A DNA stretch of 64,000 nucleotides from CAKKQX01 sp963734595 (GTDB lineage Bacteria; Pseudomonadota; Gammaproteobacteria; Burkholderiales; SG8-41): the NCBI GenBank assembly GCA_963734595.1, contig CAVTHV010000017.1, positions 62,001 through 126,000 on the forward strand, in the 5' to 3' direction. This document shows, in pieces, positions 38,083 through 46,697 of this stretch. The notes below the pieces were generated by a model. That model was not told the DNA's origin and ran no database searches. It saw nothing but the letters and a program-made list of their open reading frames with translations. The translations under genes were made by a program, and so were the position numbers. Every line of letters starts with the position of its first letter. Position 1 is the stretch's first letter.

Positions 38083-39409
38083 TTGCCCGAGTCTTCTCCT
38101 CAACCCGCGCGCTACACGCTCGCCGCCTGGCTGTTCGTCACGGTGGTGCTGCTGGTCATCTTCGGCGAGATGATTCCGCATTTCCCGCGCTGGCTGTCCG
38201 GGATCATCGGGTGGGGCGCCTGCGCGCTGCTCTGGCCGCGCCTGTCGCGCACGCAGGTGCAGATCGTGCTGGCGCTGGTCGCGTTCGGTGTCGCGGGTGT
38301 GGCCTGGGGCATGGCGAGCGGCAAGGCAGGGTTGATCCAGCGCGCGCTGGAGCAGAACATTCCGCTGGTCGGCATGCTGATCGCGGTGTCGTTCCTGCAG
38401 TTGATCAGCACCGCGGGCGGCGCGGACGAGCGGCAACCCGATACCGGGCGCTTCGCGCTGCTGCGCACGCTTCTCGGCGTGCACCTGTTCGGCGCGGTGA
38501 TCAATTTCTCGGCGGTCGCGATTTTCGCCGACCGGCTGGCCACCCGCAACAGGCTCACGCTGGAGCAGGCGATCGGGCTGTCGCAGGCCTTCATCATCGG
38601 CGCGCTGTGGTCGCCGTTCTACGGCGCGATGGCGGTGGCGCTGACCGCGGCGCCGGGCGCCAGCATCACGCGCCTGATGGGCATGGGCATCCCGCTGACG
38701 GTGATCGCGCTGCTGCTGACGTGGCTGATGCTGTCGTCACGGCGCTTCGACTATGCGCGCGGCTTCGTCGGTTACCCGGTGCATTTCGAGGCGCTGTGGG
38801 TGCCGGCGGCGCTCGCGCTCGGCGTGCTCGCCGTGCACGAAATCAAGCCGGCGTGGTCGGTGCTGGCGGTCATTGCCGCGATGGCGCCGCTGATCACCAC
38901 GGTCACGCTGCTGGTCCGCGAGGGCAACCGCGCCGCGGCTTCGCTGCGGCGGCTCGTCACCGTGCGGCTGCCGGAGATGGGCGGCGAGATGTCGCTGTTT
39001 CTCGCGGCGGGCGTGCTCTCCGCCGGCATGGCGGGGATGATCGCGGCGCTCGACCTCGCCGTGCCGTTCACGCACTTCGGCGGCATCGAGGCGAGCATCG
39101 TGCTGGTGGTGATCACGCTGCTCGCCTGGGTCGGGTTCCATCCGGTCATCCTGGTCTCGGTGGTGGGGCCGTGGCTCGCGCCGCTCAATCCCGATCCCAA
39201 CCTGCTGGCGATGACCTTTCTGATGACCTGGGGCATCGGTCTCATCGGCTGCCCGATGTCCAATACCATGCTGGCGATGCAGGGACGCTATCAGGCGCCG
39301 TTCCGCGAATTGCTGCGCGAGAACCGTGCCTTCAGCCTGAAGAATGACGCTGCTGTGCGTGGGGGCGCTCAATCTCTACGCCCGCATCGCGGTCATAACG
39401 ATCCGTTAA
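38083..39409 (+). CDS. Multi-pass membrane protein, probably a transporter (one frame break near the end)
   Basis: About 440 residues with ten or more hydrophobic segments, beginning YTLAAWLFVTVVLLVIFGEM. Conserved-looking elements are GVHLFGAVINFSAVAIFADR and PMSNTMLAMQGRY. I do not recognise a named family; the layout suggests a permease. There is no ATG at the start. TTG (38083) or CTG (38068) are the options, the latter better spaced from GGAGAGG. Near 39345 removing one A makes the end a final hydrophobic helix (TLLCVGALNLYARIAVI), stopping at 39409, 4 bp from the convergent gene. Confidence 0.7.
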
Positions 39410-39413
39410 CAGC

Positions 39414-40130
39414 TCAGAACTTCTCGACGTACGGCCGCAGATCGAGTTCGAGCGTCCACGCGCTCGGCGGCTGCAGATGAAGCTGACAGTACGTTTCCGC
39501 GATGGCGTTGGGATCGAGCACTGCATCCTCGCCGCGCTCGGCGGCGCTGTAGCCGGGGCGCGCGTCGTTGCGGATCTGGCCGTCGATGATGACGTGCGCG
39601 ACGTGTATGCCTTTGGGCTGGAATTCGCGCGCCATGCTCTGCGCCAGCGCGCGCAGGCCGAATTTGCCGACCGCGAGGTTGTGGAACGTCGCGCCGCCGC
39701 GCAGGGACGCGGTGGCACCGGTGAAAATGATCGTGCCGCGGTGTTTGTCCTCTGTCTTGGCGTCGAGCATGGCACGGACCGCTTCGCGGCCGACCAGAAA
39801 GCCGCCGAAGCAGGCGGTGCGCCAGCAGCGCTCGAATTCTTCGGCGGTGGTGTCGAGCAGGCCCTTGCGCACGAACGCGCCGGCATTGAACACCACCAGC
39901 CGCGGCGCGCCGAAATCCCGCGTGACGTCCGCGAACAGTTTTGCGACGGCGTGCTCGTCGGTGGCGTCGCAGGCATAGGCGCGGGCTTTGAGTTCCGCAA
40001 CCAGTCCCGCAAGTTTGTCGGTGTTGCGCGCGGCCATCGCCACGTTCATCCCGGCGCGGGCGAAGCGGCGCGCGAGCGCGGCCCCGAGACCGGGGCCGGT
40101 GCCAACGACGAGGGCGGTTTCGTTAGTCAT
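39414..40130 (-). CDS. Short-chain dehydrogenase/reductase
   Basis: A 238-residue SDR starting TNETALVVGTGPGLGAALARR, with the cofactor motif GTGPGLG (unusual for TGxxxGIG), DVTRDFGAPRLVVFNAG in the NAG position, and FHNLAVGKFGLRALAQSM in place of YxxxK (the Tyr position reads Asn-Leu-Ala-Val-Gly-Lys). Loss of the Tyr suggests an altered or absent redox activity. The second ATG (40130) is chosen because TNETALVVGTG is the family start; a longer start adds 12 atypical residues. Confidence 0.85.
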   Translation of the reverse strand: MTNETALVVGTGPGLGAALARRFARAGMNVAMAARNTDKLAGLVAELKARAYACDATDEHAVAKLFADVTRDFGAPRLVVFNAGAFVRKGLLDTTAEEFERCWRTACFGGFLVGREAVRAMLDAKTEDKHRGTIIFTGATASLRGGATFHNLAVGKFGLRALAQSMAREFQPKGIHVAHVIIDGQIRNDARPGYSAAERGEDAVLDPNAIAETYCQLHLQPPSAWTLELDLRPYVEKF

Positions 40131-40164
40131 GATGTTCGGGCTCTTAGAGTTCGTAACAAAATAC

Positions 40165-40315
40165 ATTAGCCACAGAGATCACAGAGAATCACGATGAGGT
40201 CAAAAAAACCGATAACGGCACACGTTTCGTATCCGGTTGTTTTAAATAATAATTTTAATTCTCTCTGTGAGCTCTGTGTTCTCTGTGGCTTCGTCTGCCT
40301 TGGTTTTTTTGAAAT
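40165..40315. repeat. Dispersed intergenic repeat, copy d
   Basis: TTAGCCACAGAGATCACAGAGAATC on the left and TTCTCTCTGTGAGCTCTGTGTTCTCTGTGGC on the right are imperfect inverted arms. GGTTGTTTTAAATAATAATTTT in between is a reversed form of the AATAAAAACAAC motif seen in other copies. Confidence 0.65.
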
Positions 40316-40320
40316 GTGTT

Positions 40321-41479
40321 TTAAAGGCGGCAGAGAATTTCCGCGCCTTTCGCCAGCGTTTCTTCGGACTTGGCGAAACAGAAGCGCAGCACTTTATGCG
40401 GCGGCGGCTCGCGGTAGAACACCGACACCGGGATGGCGGCGATGCCGTGTTCCTTGGTCAGCCGGATCGCGAGATCGGTGTCTTTTTCGTCGCTGATCGC
40501 GTCGTAGCGCAGGTTCTGGAAAAAAGTGCCGCGCGAGGGCAGCGGCTGGAACCGCGAGGCCCTGACGCCTTCGAGGAAGAAGTCGCGCTTTTTCTGGTAG
40601 AACGCGGCGAGCGAGAGATAGGCGTCCCTGTTCTTCATGTATTCGGCGAGCGCGTACTGGACCGGGCCGTTGGTGACGAACGCGTTGAACTGGTGCACCT
40701 TGCGGAATTCCGCCATCAGTTCCTTCGGCGCCAGCACGTAGCCGGTTTTCCAGCCGGTGATGTGATAGGTCTTGCCGAACGAGGACACCACGAAGCTCCT
40801 CGCGGCGAGCCCCGGAAAGTGCGCGATGCTCTGATGTTTGTGCCCGTCGAACACGATGTGCTCGTAGACCTCGTCGCTGACCACGACGATGCCGGTGCCG
40901 GCGAGCATGCCTTCGAGCAGGCGCAGGTCTTCGCCCGAGAACACGCTTGCGGTCGGATTGTTCGGCGTGTTGATGATGATCATGCGCGTCCTGGGCGTGA
41001 TCGCGTCCTGCACCTCCTGCCAGTCGATGCTGTAATCGGGGAACTTCAGCTGCACGTAGACCGGCTTGCCGCCGTTGACCTCGACCGCCGGGCGCGTAAC
41101 TGTCGTAGGCGGGCTCGAACAGGATGACCTCGTCGCCCGGGCGGATCAGCGCCGTCACCGCCGTGAAAATGGCATAGGTCGCCCCGGGCACGACGGTGAT
41201 TTCATGCTCGGGGTCGTAGGTCGCGCCGTAGAGTTCGGCGACTTTCCCGGCGATCGCCTCGCGCAACGGCGCCACGCCGGCCATCGGCGGATACTGGTTG
41301 AGCCCGGAATTCACGTATTTGGCGAGCAGCGCGCGCAATTCGGGCGCGCAGTCGAAATCGGGAAAGCCCTGCGACAGGTTGATCGCATGGTGTTCGGCGG
41401 CGAGCCGCGACATCACGGTAAATATCGTGGTGCCGACGTTCGGCAGCTTGGAGTCTATGGCGTTTGGAAACTTTGGCAT
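40321..41479 (-). CDS. Class I/II aminotransferase, PLP-dependent (one frame break)
   Basis: Fold-type I aminotransferase of about 386 residues. It starts PKFPNAIDSKLPNVGTTIF, then has INLSQGFPDFDC, and the PLP lysine in SFGKTYHITGWKTGY. The motif IIINTPNNPTASVFS and the Arg in LRFCFAKSEETL are also present. The pattern fits methionine/aromatic aminotransferases (YbdL/MtnE-like). The frame breaks near 41091 (GCGCCCGGCGG); removing one G rejoins APAVEVNGGKPVYVQLKF. No operon partner is obvious. Confidence 0.87.
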
Positions 41480-41538
41480 CGGGACGCGACCGGCGGAGGT
41501 GCCGGGCTGTGTGGGATGGCGCTTATTCTAGCAGGCCT

Positions 41539-42399
41539 TCATTGGGTGACGGCGACGCGGCCACTGCGTTGCGACAGGCTTTGAAAATCCTCGATGTAGT
41601 CCTGCAGGCGGTGCAGGGCGATTGCGCGCTGGGCCGGCGTCAGCAGGCGGTACACCGCGAGGTAGAACGCTACCCGGCGTTCCCACCACCGGGCGAGCAG
41701 GCGGTCGTATTGCGGCGAGCGGCCCTGTTCCCAGTCGAGCAGCCAGTGGCGCAGACTTGCCGTGAATTCGCTCTTGTCGCCGCGCAGTTCGAGCAGTTGC
41801 AGAAACTCGCGCTGGCGCCGCCGCCGGTCTTCAAGGCGCAGCGAGTCGATGAGCGGCAGGCCGTCGAGCATGGCGGTGATTTTCTGCTCCTGCGCGCGGG
41901 TGAGGCTGCCGGCCCAATCCGTGATCTGCTTCAGATTGCGGTTTGCGCGGGCCTCCTTTTGATCTTCGATGCCGTCTTCGAGCTGGTATTTGCGGACGAA
42001 CTTGCGGTTGTCCTTGTCCAGTTGGCGCTGCAGGGCATCGAGCTGTGCCGGCGCAAGCGTGGCCAGGATGTCCGCGGCGTCGCCAGCGGCGCGGCTGGCG
42101 ATGAGACGGTAGCGCGCTTTCAGCCCCTCGATGAACCAGAGGACGTCTTCGCGCCCGGGGTCGCCTTGCAGTCTTTTCTTTGTGGCGTTGAGGAAGGATA
42201 CATATTCCGGCAATTGCTCGTAACGGTGCCATTCATGAAGGCGCTCGAAACGCGCGAGAAATTCCTGTTTTTGCCGGGCGTCGAGGTCGAAATATTCGTC
42301 GGCCATCCACACCGCGATGGTGTCGGCCTGGCCGTAACCCAGGCGGATCGCGCTGCAGCCCGATAGCAATAATGCGGCCAGGACAAAAGCCAAAACCAT
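41539..42399 (-). CDS. DUF6279-type lipoprotein
   Basis: A 286-residue lipoprotein. The lipobox LLLSGCSAI follows a short hydrophobic leader, so the protein is probably anchored in the outer or inner membrane facing the periplasm. The rest is helical and charged (DARQKQEFLARFERLHEWHR, then RLLTPAQRAIALHRLQDY), as in the DUF6279 family of unknown function. It lies between the aminotransferase and an exported aldo/keto reductase on the same strand. Confidence 0.85.
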   Translation of the reverse strand: MVLAFVLAALLLSGCSAIRLGYGQADTIAVWMADEYFDLDARQKQEFLARFERLHEWHRYEQLPEYVSFLNATKKRLQGDPGREDVLWFIEGLKARYRLIASRAAGDAADILATLAPAQLDALQRQLDKDNRKFVRKYQLEDGIEDQKEARANRNLKQITDWAGSLTRAQEQKITAMLDGLPLIDSLRLEDRRRRQREFLQLLELRGDKSEFTASLRHWLLDWEQGRSPQYDRLLARWWERRVAFYLAVYRLLTPAQRAIALHRLQDYIEDFQSLSQRSGRVAVTQ

Positions 42400-42490
42400 T
42401 GTGCCACAGAGAGCACGGGGAAGGAACCTTCATCGGGTGGCCTCTATGCACCCTGCGGTCACGGCGGCGGATATTTTCAATACCGCCGGG

Positions 42491-43429
42491 TCATAGCGAC
42501 TGCAGGTATTCGACCATGCGGCGGCGCATCGCCGCATCCGGCAGCCGGCCGGCACCGGCCTGGAGATTGTCCTTGAGGTGGGCAACGCGGCGCGTGCCGG
42601 GAATCACGCAGGTTACCGCCGGATGCGCGAGGATGTATTTGAGGAAAAACTGCGCCCAGCTGGCGCAATCGAAATCCTTCGCCCACGGCGGCAGCGGCCT
42701 GCCCCGGACTTTGCCGAACAGGCCGGCCTGCGAGAACGGGCGGTTGATGAGCACCGCGGTGCCGCTGTCGGCACACAACGGCAGCAGCCGCGCTTCGGCT
42801 TCGCGCTCGTCCATCGAATAGTTGAACTGCACGAAATCGTATTCTTTGGTCTTGATCAGGCGCTCGAGATCGGCATAGGCGCCGGAGTGATAGTGGGTGA
42901 TGCCGAGATAGCGGATTTTGCCGGCGGCTTTCCATTCGCGCAGCGTCTTGAGATGGGTGCCGAGGTCGAGCAGGTTGTGCACCTGCATCAGATCCATGCG
43001 CTTGGTGCGCATCAGCCGGAACGAGTCCTCCATCTGCCGGATGCCGGCTTCGCGTCCGCTGGTCCAGACCTTGGTCGCGAGAAACAGCCGGTCGCGAATG
43101 CCGAGATCGGCGGTCAGGTCGCCGACCACGCGTTCGGACTCGCCGTACATCGGCGAGGAATCCACCACGCTGCCGCCGAGTGCGACGAGTTGCCGCAGCA
43201 CTTCTTTCAGTTCGGCGCGCGCCGGGTCGTTGGCTCCGACATCGAAGGTCTGCCAGGTGCCGAGGCCCACCGCCGGCAGCAGCTCGCCGCTGCGCGGAAT
43301 CGGGCGCTTCAGCATTTCCGCAGGTGCGGCGGCCGCAGTCCGGCCCGGTTCAGGCATCGCAAGCAGGGCGGCCATGCCGCCGATCAGCTGCAGCACGCGG
43401 CGCCGCGGGTTCGGGAGTGAGGTATTCAT
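42491..43429 (-). CDS. Exported aldo/keto reductase (Tat signal)
   Basis: A 312-residue aldo/keto reductase. The N-terminus PRRRVLQLIGGMAALLA is a twin-arginine-like signal, so the folded, cofactor-loaded enzyme is probably exported to the periplasm. Barrel motifs are VGLGTWQTFDVG, VDSSPMYGESE (Asp, Tyr), ATKVWTSGRE (Lys) and QVHNLLDL (His). Exported AKRs form a known subgroup, often linked to membrane redox partners. The 91-bp gap before the lipoprotein gene shows no terminator. Confidence 0.88.
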   Translation of the reverse strand: MNTSLPNPRRRVLQLIGGMAALLAMPEPGRTAAAAPAEMLKRPIPRSGELLPAVGLGTWQTFDVGANDPARAELKEVLRQLVALGGSVVDSSPMYGESERVVGDLTADLGIRDRLFLATKVWTSGREAGIRQMEDSFRLMRTKRMDLMQVHNLLDLGTHLKTLREWKAAGKIRYLGITHYHSGAYADLERLIKTKEYDFVQFNYSMDEREAEARLLPLCADSGTAVLINRPFSQAGLFGKVRGRPLPPWAKDFDCASWAQFFLKYILAHPAVTCVIPGTRRVAHLKDNLQAGAGRLPDAAMRRRMVEYLQSL

Positions 43430-43535
43430 GCTGGTCCATTGATGACTATCATAGCCGGATTAATTATTGCGTGGATGGCTGTTTGCGTTTCCCTTCCGGG
43501 CTACAATCGAAGCCCGTTCCACTTCGCGGCGAATC

Positions 43536-43877
43536 ATGATGCTCAATCTCACTGACGGTCTTGCGCTGTTTGCCAAGCGCGCCTGCCCCACCTGCACGCT
43601 GATCGAGCCGGTGATCCGGCGCATGGCGCGCGGCATGCGGGGCTTCCAGGTGGTTTCCCAGGACGATCCCGCCTTTCCCGCGAACGTCGAACACATCGTC
43701 GATGATACCGCACTCGATCATTCTTTCGTTCATGGCATCGAGGCGGTGCCGACGCTGATCCGCTTCGAAGGCGGGCGCGAGGTCGAGCGCATCGTCGGCT
43801 GGGACCGCGACGCCTGGCGCAGGCTCTCGGGCATCGCGGACCTGGGCGAGGGGCTGCCGGTATTCCGGCCGGGGTGA
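43536..43877 (+). CDS. Thioredoxin-fold protein with CPTC motif
   Basis: A 113-residue thioredoxin-like protein without signal peptide. The redox motif is KRACPTCTLIEPV, followed by a cis-Pro region GIEAVPTLIRFEGGREVERIVGW. It is the first gene of a short run leading to the selenoprotein at 45071, which fits a redox partner role, though that is inferred from position. The TGA stop at 43875 is followed by GGG-TCG-CTG; the same frame resumes at a GTG 22 bp later, but I find no hairpin and treat it as a true stop. Confidence 0.85.
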   Translation: MMLNLTDGLALFAKRACPTCTLIEPVIRRMARGMRGFQVVSQDDPAFPANVEHIVDDTALDHSFVHGIEAVPTLIRFEGGREVERIVGWDRDAWRRLSGIADLGEGLPVFRPG

Positions 43878-43898
43878 GGGTCGCTGACACTCGAGCCC

Positions 43899-44989
43899 GG
43901 GGTGGCCGAGAAACTGGAAGCCAGGCACCGCGGCGAAGCGCTGCTCGCCGCGCGCAAGATCGAGTACGGCGAGCACGACGATCCGGTCGAAATGTGCTTC
44001 GAGCGCGGCTGGAGCGACGGCCTGCCGGTCACGCCGCCGACCGACGCGCGCGTGTTGCGGATGCTGAAGGGCACGCAGCGGCGTCCCGATGACATCGTCG
44101 GTAAAATCCCGCCCAATCTCGCCGACTGCACGGTGGAGAAAGTCGCGATCAACGCGGTGATGGCGGGCTGCAAGCCGGAATACATGCCGGTGCTGCTTGC
44201 GGCGCTGGAAGCGGCGCTCGAGCCGCTGTTCACGCTGCACGGCGTGCTGGCGACCACTTATTTCTCGAGCCCCATCATCATCGTCAACGGCCCGGTCGCG
44301 CAGCGCATCGGCATGAACTCGGGCATCAACGCGCTCGGGCAGGGCAACCGCGCCAACGCCACCATAGGGCGCGCGCTGAATCTCATCGTGCGCAACGTCG
44401 GCGGCGGACGGCCGGGCGAAGCCGACCGCGCGACGCTCGGCGCGCCGAGCAAATTCACGCTGTGTTTCGCCGAGGACGAATCGGATCCCGCGTGGGAGCC
44501 GCTGTCGGTGGCGCGCGGCTTTGCGCGAGGCGTGTCGACGGTGACGCTGTTCCAGGGACATGGCGTGGAAGCGTTCGTCGATCAGAAGTCGCGCACGCCC
44601 GAGCAGCTCACGCGCTCGCTGGCGATGTCGCTCGTCAAGCTCGGGACATCCGAAGCTGGTGCAGGCGAGCGCGCGCCGTGCTGGTGCTCTCGCCCGAGCA
44701 TTATGCGATCTACCGCGAGGCCGGCTGGGACCGCAAACGCATCGAGCGCGCGCTCTACGAGGCGACGATCCGTCCTGGAAAGGACCTGGTGGCGGGCGCC
44801 GACGGCGTGGGCGAGGGCATCCCCGCAAGCCGCGCCGGGGAAATGGTGCCCAAGTTTCACGAGGACGGATTGATGGTGGTGCGCGCGGGCGGAGCGGCGG
44901 GATTGTTTTCGGCCATCCTTCCCGGCTGGCTGGCCGGCCGCAAGCGCGAGGAACTGCAGCCGGTGACGAAGGAAGTTCGTGAATCGTGA
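43899..44989 (+). CDS. Unrecognised protein with GWSDGLPVTPPT motif, upstream of the selenoprotein (two frame slips)
   Basis: About 363 residues. The distinctive stretch FERGWSDGLPVTPPTDARVL is near the N-terminus, followed by DDIVGKIPPNLADCTVEKVAINAVMAGC and ATLGAPSKFTLCFAEDESDP. Two compensating slips near 44657 (GGGACATCC) and 44690 give KLGHPKLVQASARAVLVLSPEHY after repair. A GTG start at 43899 is the likely start. I do not recognise the fold. It is probably cotranscribed with the CPTC protein before it and the selenoprotein after it. Confidence 0.75.
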
Positions 44990-45057
44990 ATCGTGAATCG
45001 TGAATCGTCAGAACCCTGACCCCTGAGCCCCTAGCCCCTAGTCCCTAGCCCCTTAAA
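44979..45057. repeat. GTGAATC and CCCCTAG tandem repeats before the selenoprotein gene
   Basis: Four GTGAATC units straddle the stop of the upstream gene (44979-45008), then CCCCTAG/TCCCTAG units run to about 45055. The second type is the reverse complement of the stretch at 9806. Non-coding. Confidence 0.6.
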
Positions 45058-45070
45058 TTGGAGGTATGTG

Positions 45071-45586
45071 ATGAACTGGATGCGTGACCCCACGGCCGAA
45101 ACTTCGCCGCTCAAGCGCGCGCGCGTGAAGCCGCCGGCTTCGCTCGACGGGCTGACCATCGGGCTGTTCGACATCGGCAAGGCGCGCAGCGACGAGTTTC
45201 TCGACCAGGTCGAGAAGCGCTTCGCGGAGCGCGGCCTGAAGACCCGGCGCTATGCGAAGCCGACGAACGCCAAGGTGGCGCCGGCCGAGGTGATGCAGAA
45301 GGTCGCGACCGAAGCCGATGTGGTGCTGATCGCGCTGTCCGACTGAGGGTCATGCACGTCGTGCAGTCTGCACGACCTCATGAATCTCGACGGACGCGGC
45401 ATTCCCGGCATTTCGATCGTGACCACCGGATTCACGGACGCGATCGAAGCCCAGTCCAAAGCGCTCGGCTTCGAGCCGGCGGTCGTTTACGTGCCGCATC
45501 CGATCCAGAACCGCACGGCCGACGAGCTCAAAAAGATCGCCGACGATATCGTCGAGCCGGCGCTGAAGATGCTGCAGTCCGGGTGA
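45071..45586 (+). CDS. UGSC-family selenoprotein (Sec at in-frame UGA)
   Basis: A 171-residue protein with selenocysteine at residue 92. The TGA at 45344-45346 is followed in the same frame by GGG-TCA-TGC, giving the motif U-G-S-C, then T-S-C, so there are two further cysteines at 95 and 98. Before it is a Rossmann-like half (LTIGLFDIGKARSDEFLDQV ... VVLIALSD) and after it a conserved half (MNLDGRGIPGISIVTTGFTD). The frame is identical on both sides: no indel is needed, unlike the frame breaks elsewhere. The ATG follows GGAGG. The motif gives the known UGSC (seleno)protein family its name; its function is not established. A thioredoxin-fold gene upstream fits a redox role (inference). Confidence 0.9.
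45344..45376 (+). promoter_or_regulatory. Bacterial SECIS-like hairpin after the UGA
   Basis: GTCGTGCA (45358-45365), loop GTC, then TGCACGAC (45369-45376): an 8-bp perfect stem with G first in the apical loop. Nineteen bases separate the UGA from the loop. The tip GCAGTCTGC resembles the E. coli fdhF SECIS tip (GCAGGUCUGC, from memory) at the same spacing. SelB would bind here. Confidence 0.8.
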
Positions 45587-45698
45587 TGACCATTTTCGGC
45601 GAACCGCTGCCGCACTTTTGCCACGCCGCAGGAAATGTTAATCTGGAACAGTTCGATAAACATATCGACTGAACAATCAAGAACACCGGAGGAAACAA

Positions 45699-46688
45699 AT
45701 GAAAAATCGCTTCACAGGGATCGTTCATCACGTCGCACTGGCCTCGGCGGCCGCAATTGCCTGCCTGTCATGGCAGGGCGCGTGGGCGCAGGCCTATCCC
45801 AACAAGACGGTGCGCATCGTGGTGCCGTTCGGCGCCGGCGGACCGGCCGACATCTACGCGCGCTATCTGGGCCAGCGGCTGCAGGAGACACTGGGCCAGT
45901 CGTTCGTGGTCGAGGACCGTCCCGGCGCGGGCTCGATCATCGGCACCGATTCCGTGGCGAAGTCGCCCGCGGACGGCTATACGCTGCTGCTGATGTCCAA
46001 CACGCATACCGTCAACGAAACGCTGGTTCATAAAAAGCCATTCGCGCTGATGAAGGATTTTGCGCCGATCGCGCCGATCAATTCCTCGGACCTGCTGCTC
46101 GTGGTGCATCCGTCGGTTCCTGCCAAGTCGGTGAAGGAACTTCTCGCGCTCGCGAAAGCCAGACCCGGTGTCCTGAACTATGCTTCCTCCGGTACCGGGA
46201 CCCCGTACCACATGGCCGGCGAGTTGTTCAAGGCGATGGCGCACGTGAATATTGCGCACATCCCGCACAAGAGCAGCGGCGAGGCGCGCACCAGCGTGAT
46301 GAGCGGGCAGGTGGAAATGATGATGGATGCGATCACCACCATGTGGCCGATCGCGAAGAGCGGACGGGTCAGGGCGCTGGCAACGACCGGCGCGCATCGC
46401 TCGCCGATCACACCCGAATTGCCGACCGTATCCGAAGCCGGCGTGCCGGGCTATGTGGCTCCCATCTGGCTCGGTATCATGGCGCCCGCCGGTACGCCCA
46501 AGTCCGTGATCGACAAGCTCAATGCGGAAATTACAAAAATCGTCCAGCGCCCCGATGTGAAAAAGGCCTGGATCGCCCAGGGTGCCGAACCGATGACGAT
46601 GACGCCTGCCGAATTCGAGAAATACCTGAACGGCGACATCGCCAAGTGGGCGAAAGTGATCAAAACCGCCGGTATCCGGGTCGATTAG
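45699..46688 (+). CDS. Bug/TctC-family periplasmic binding protein 6
   Basis: An intact 329-residue receptor. The signal peptide ends near QGAWAQ. It is followed by AYPNKTVRIVVPFGAGGPAD, LGQSFVVEDRPGAGS, PDVKKAWIAQGAEPM and the end AKVIKTAGIRVD. The ATG follows GGAGGAAAC. It sits 112 bp after the selenoprotein gene and converges with gshA 9 bp after its stop. Ligand unknown; no TctA/B partner is nearby. Confidence 0.93.
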   Translation: MKNRFTGIVHHVALASAAAIACLSWQGAWAQAYPNKTVRIVVPFGAGGPADIYARYLGQRLQETLGQSFVVEDRPGAGSIIGTDSVAKSPADGYTLLLMSNTHTVNETLVHKKPFALMKDFAPIAPINSSDLLLVVHPSVPAKSVKELLALAKARPGVLNYASSGTGTPYHMAGELFKAMAHVNIAHIPHKSSGEARTSVMSGQVEMMMDAITTMWPIAKSGRVRALATTGAHRSPITPELPTVSEAGVPGYVAPIWLGIMAPAGTPKSVIDKLNAEITKIVQRPDVKKAWIAQGAEPMTMTPAEFEKYLNGDIAKWAKVIKTAGIRVD

Positions 46689-46697
46689 CGCGGGGCT

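Noticed and set aside
43875..43898. A second possible selenocysteine TGA between the CPTC protein and the next gene
   Set aside because: The two genes share a frame across this TGA, but no SECIS-like hairpin follows, the CPTC protein is full length at the stop, and a GTG start lies 22 bp downstream.
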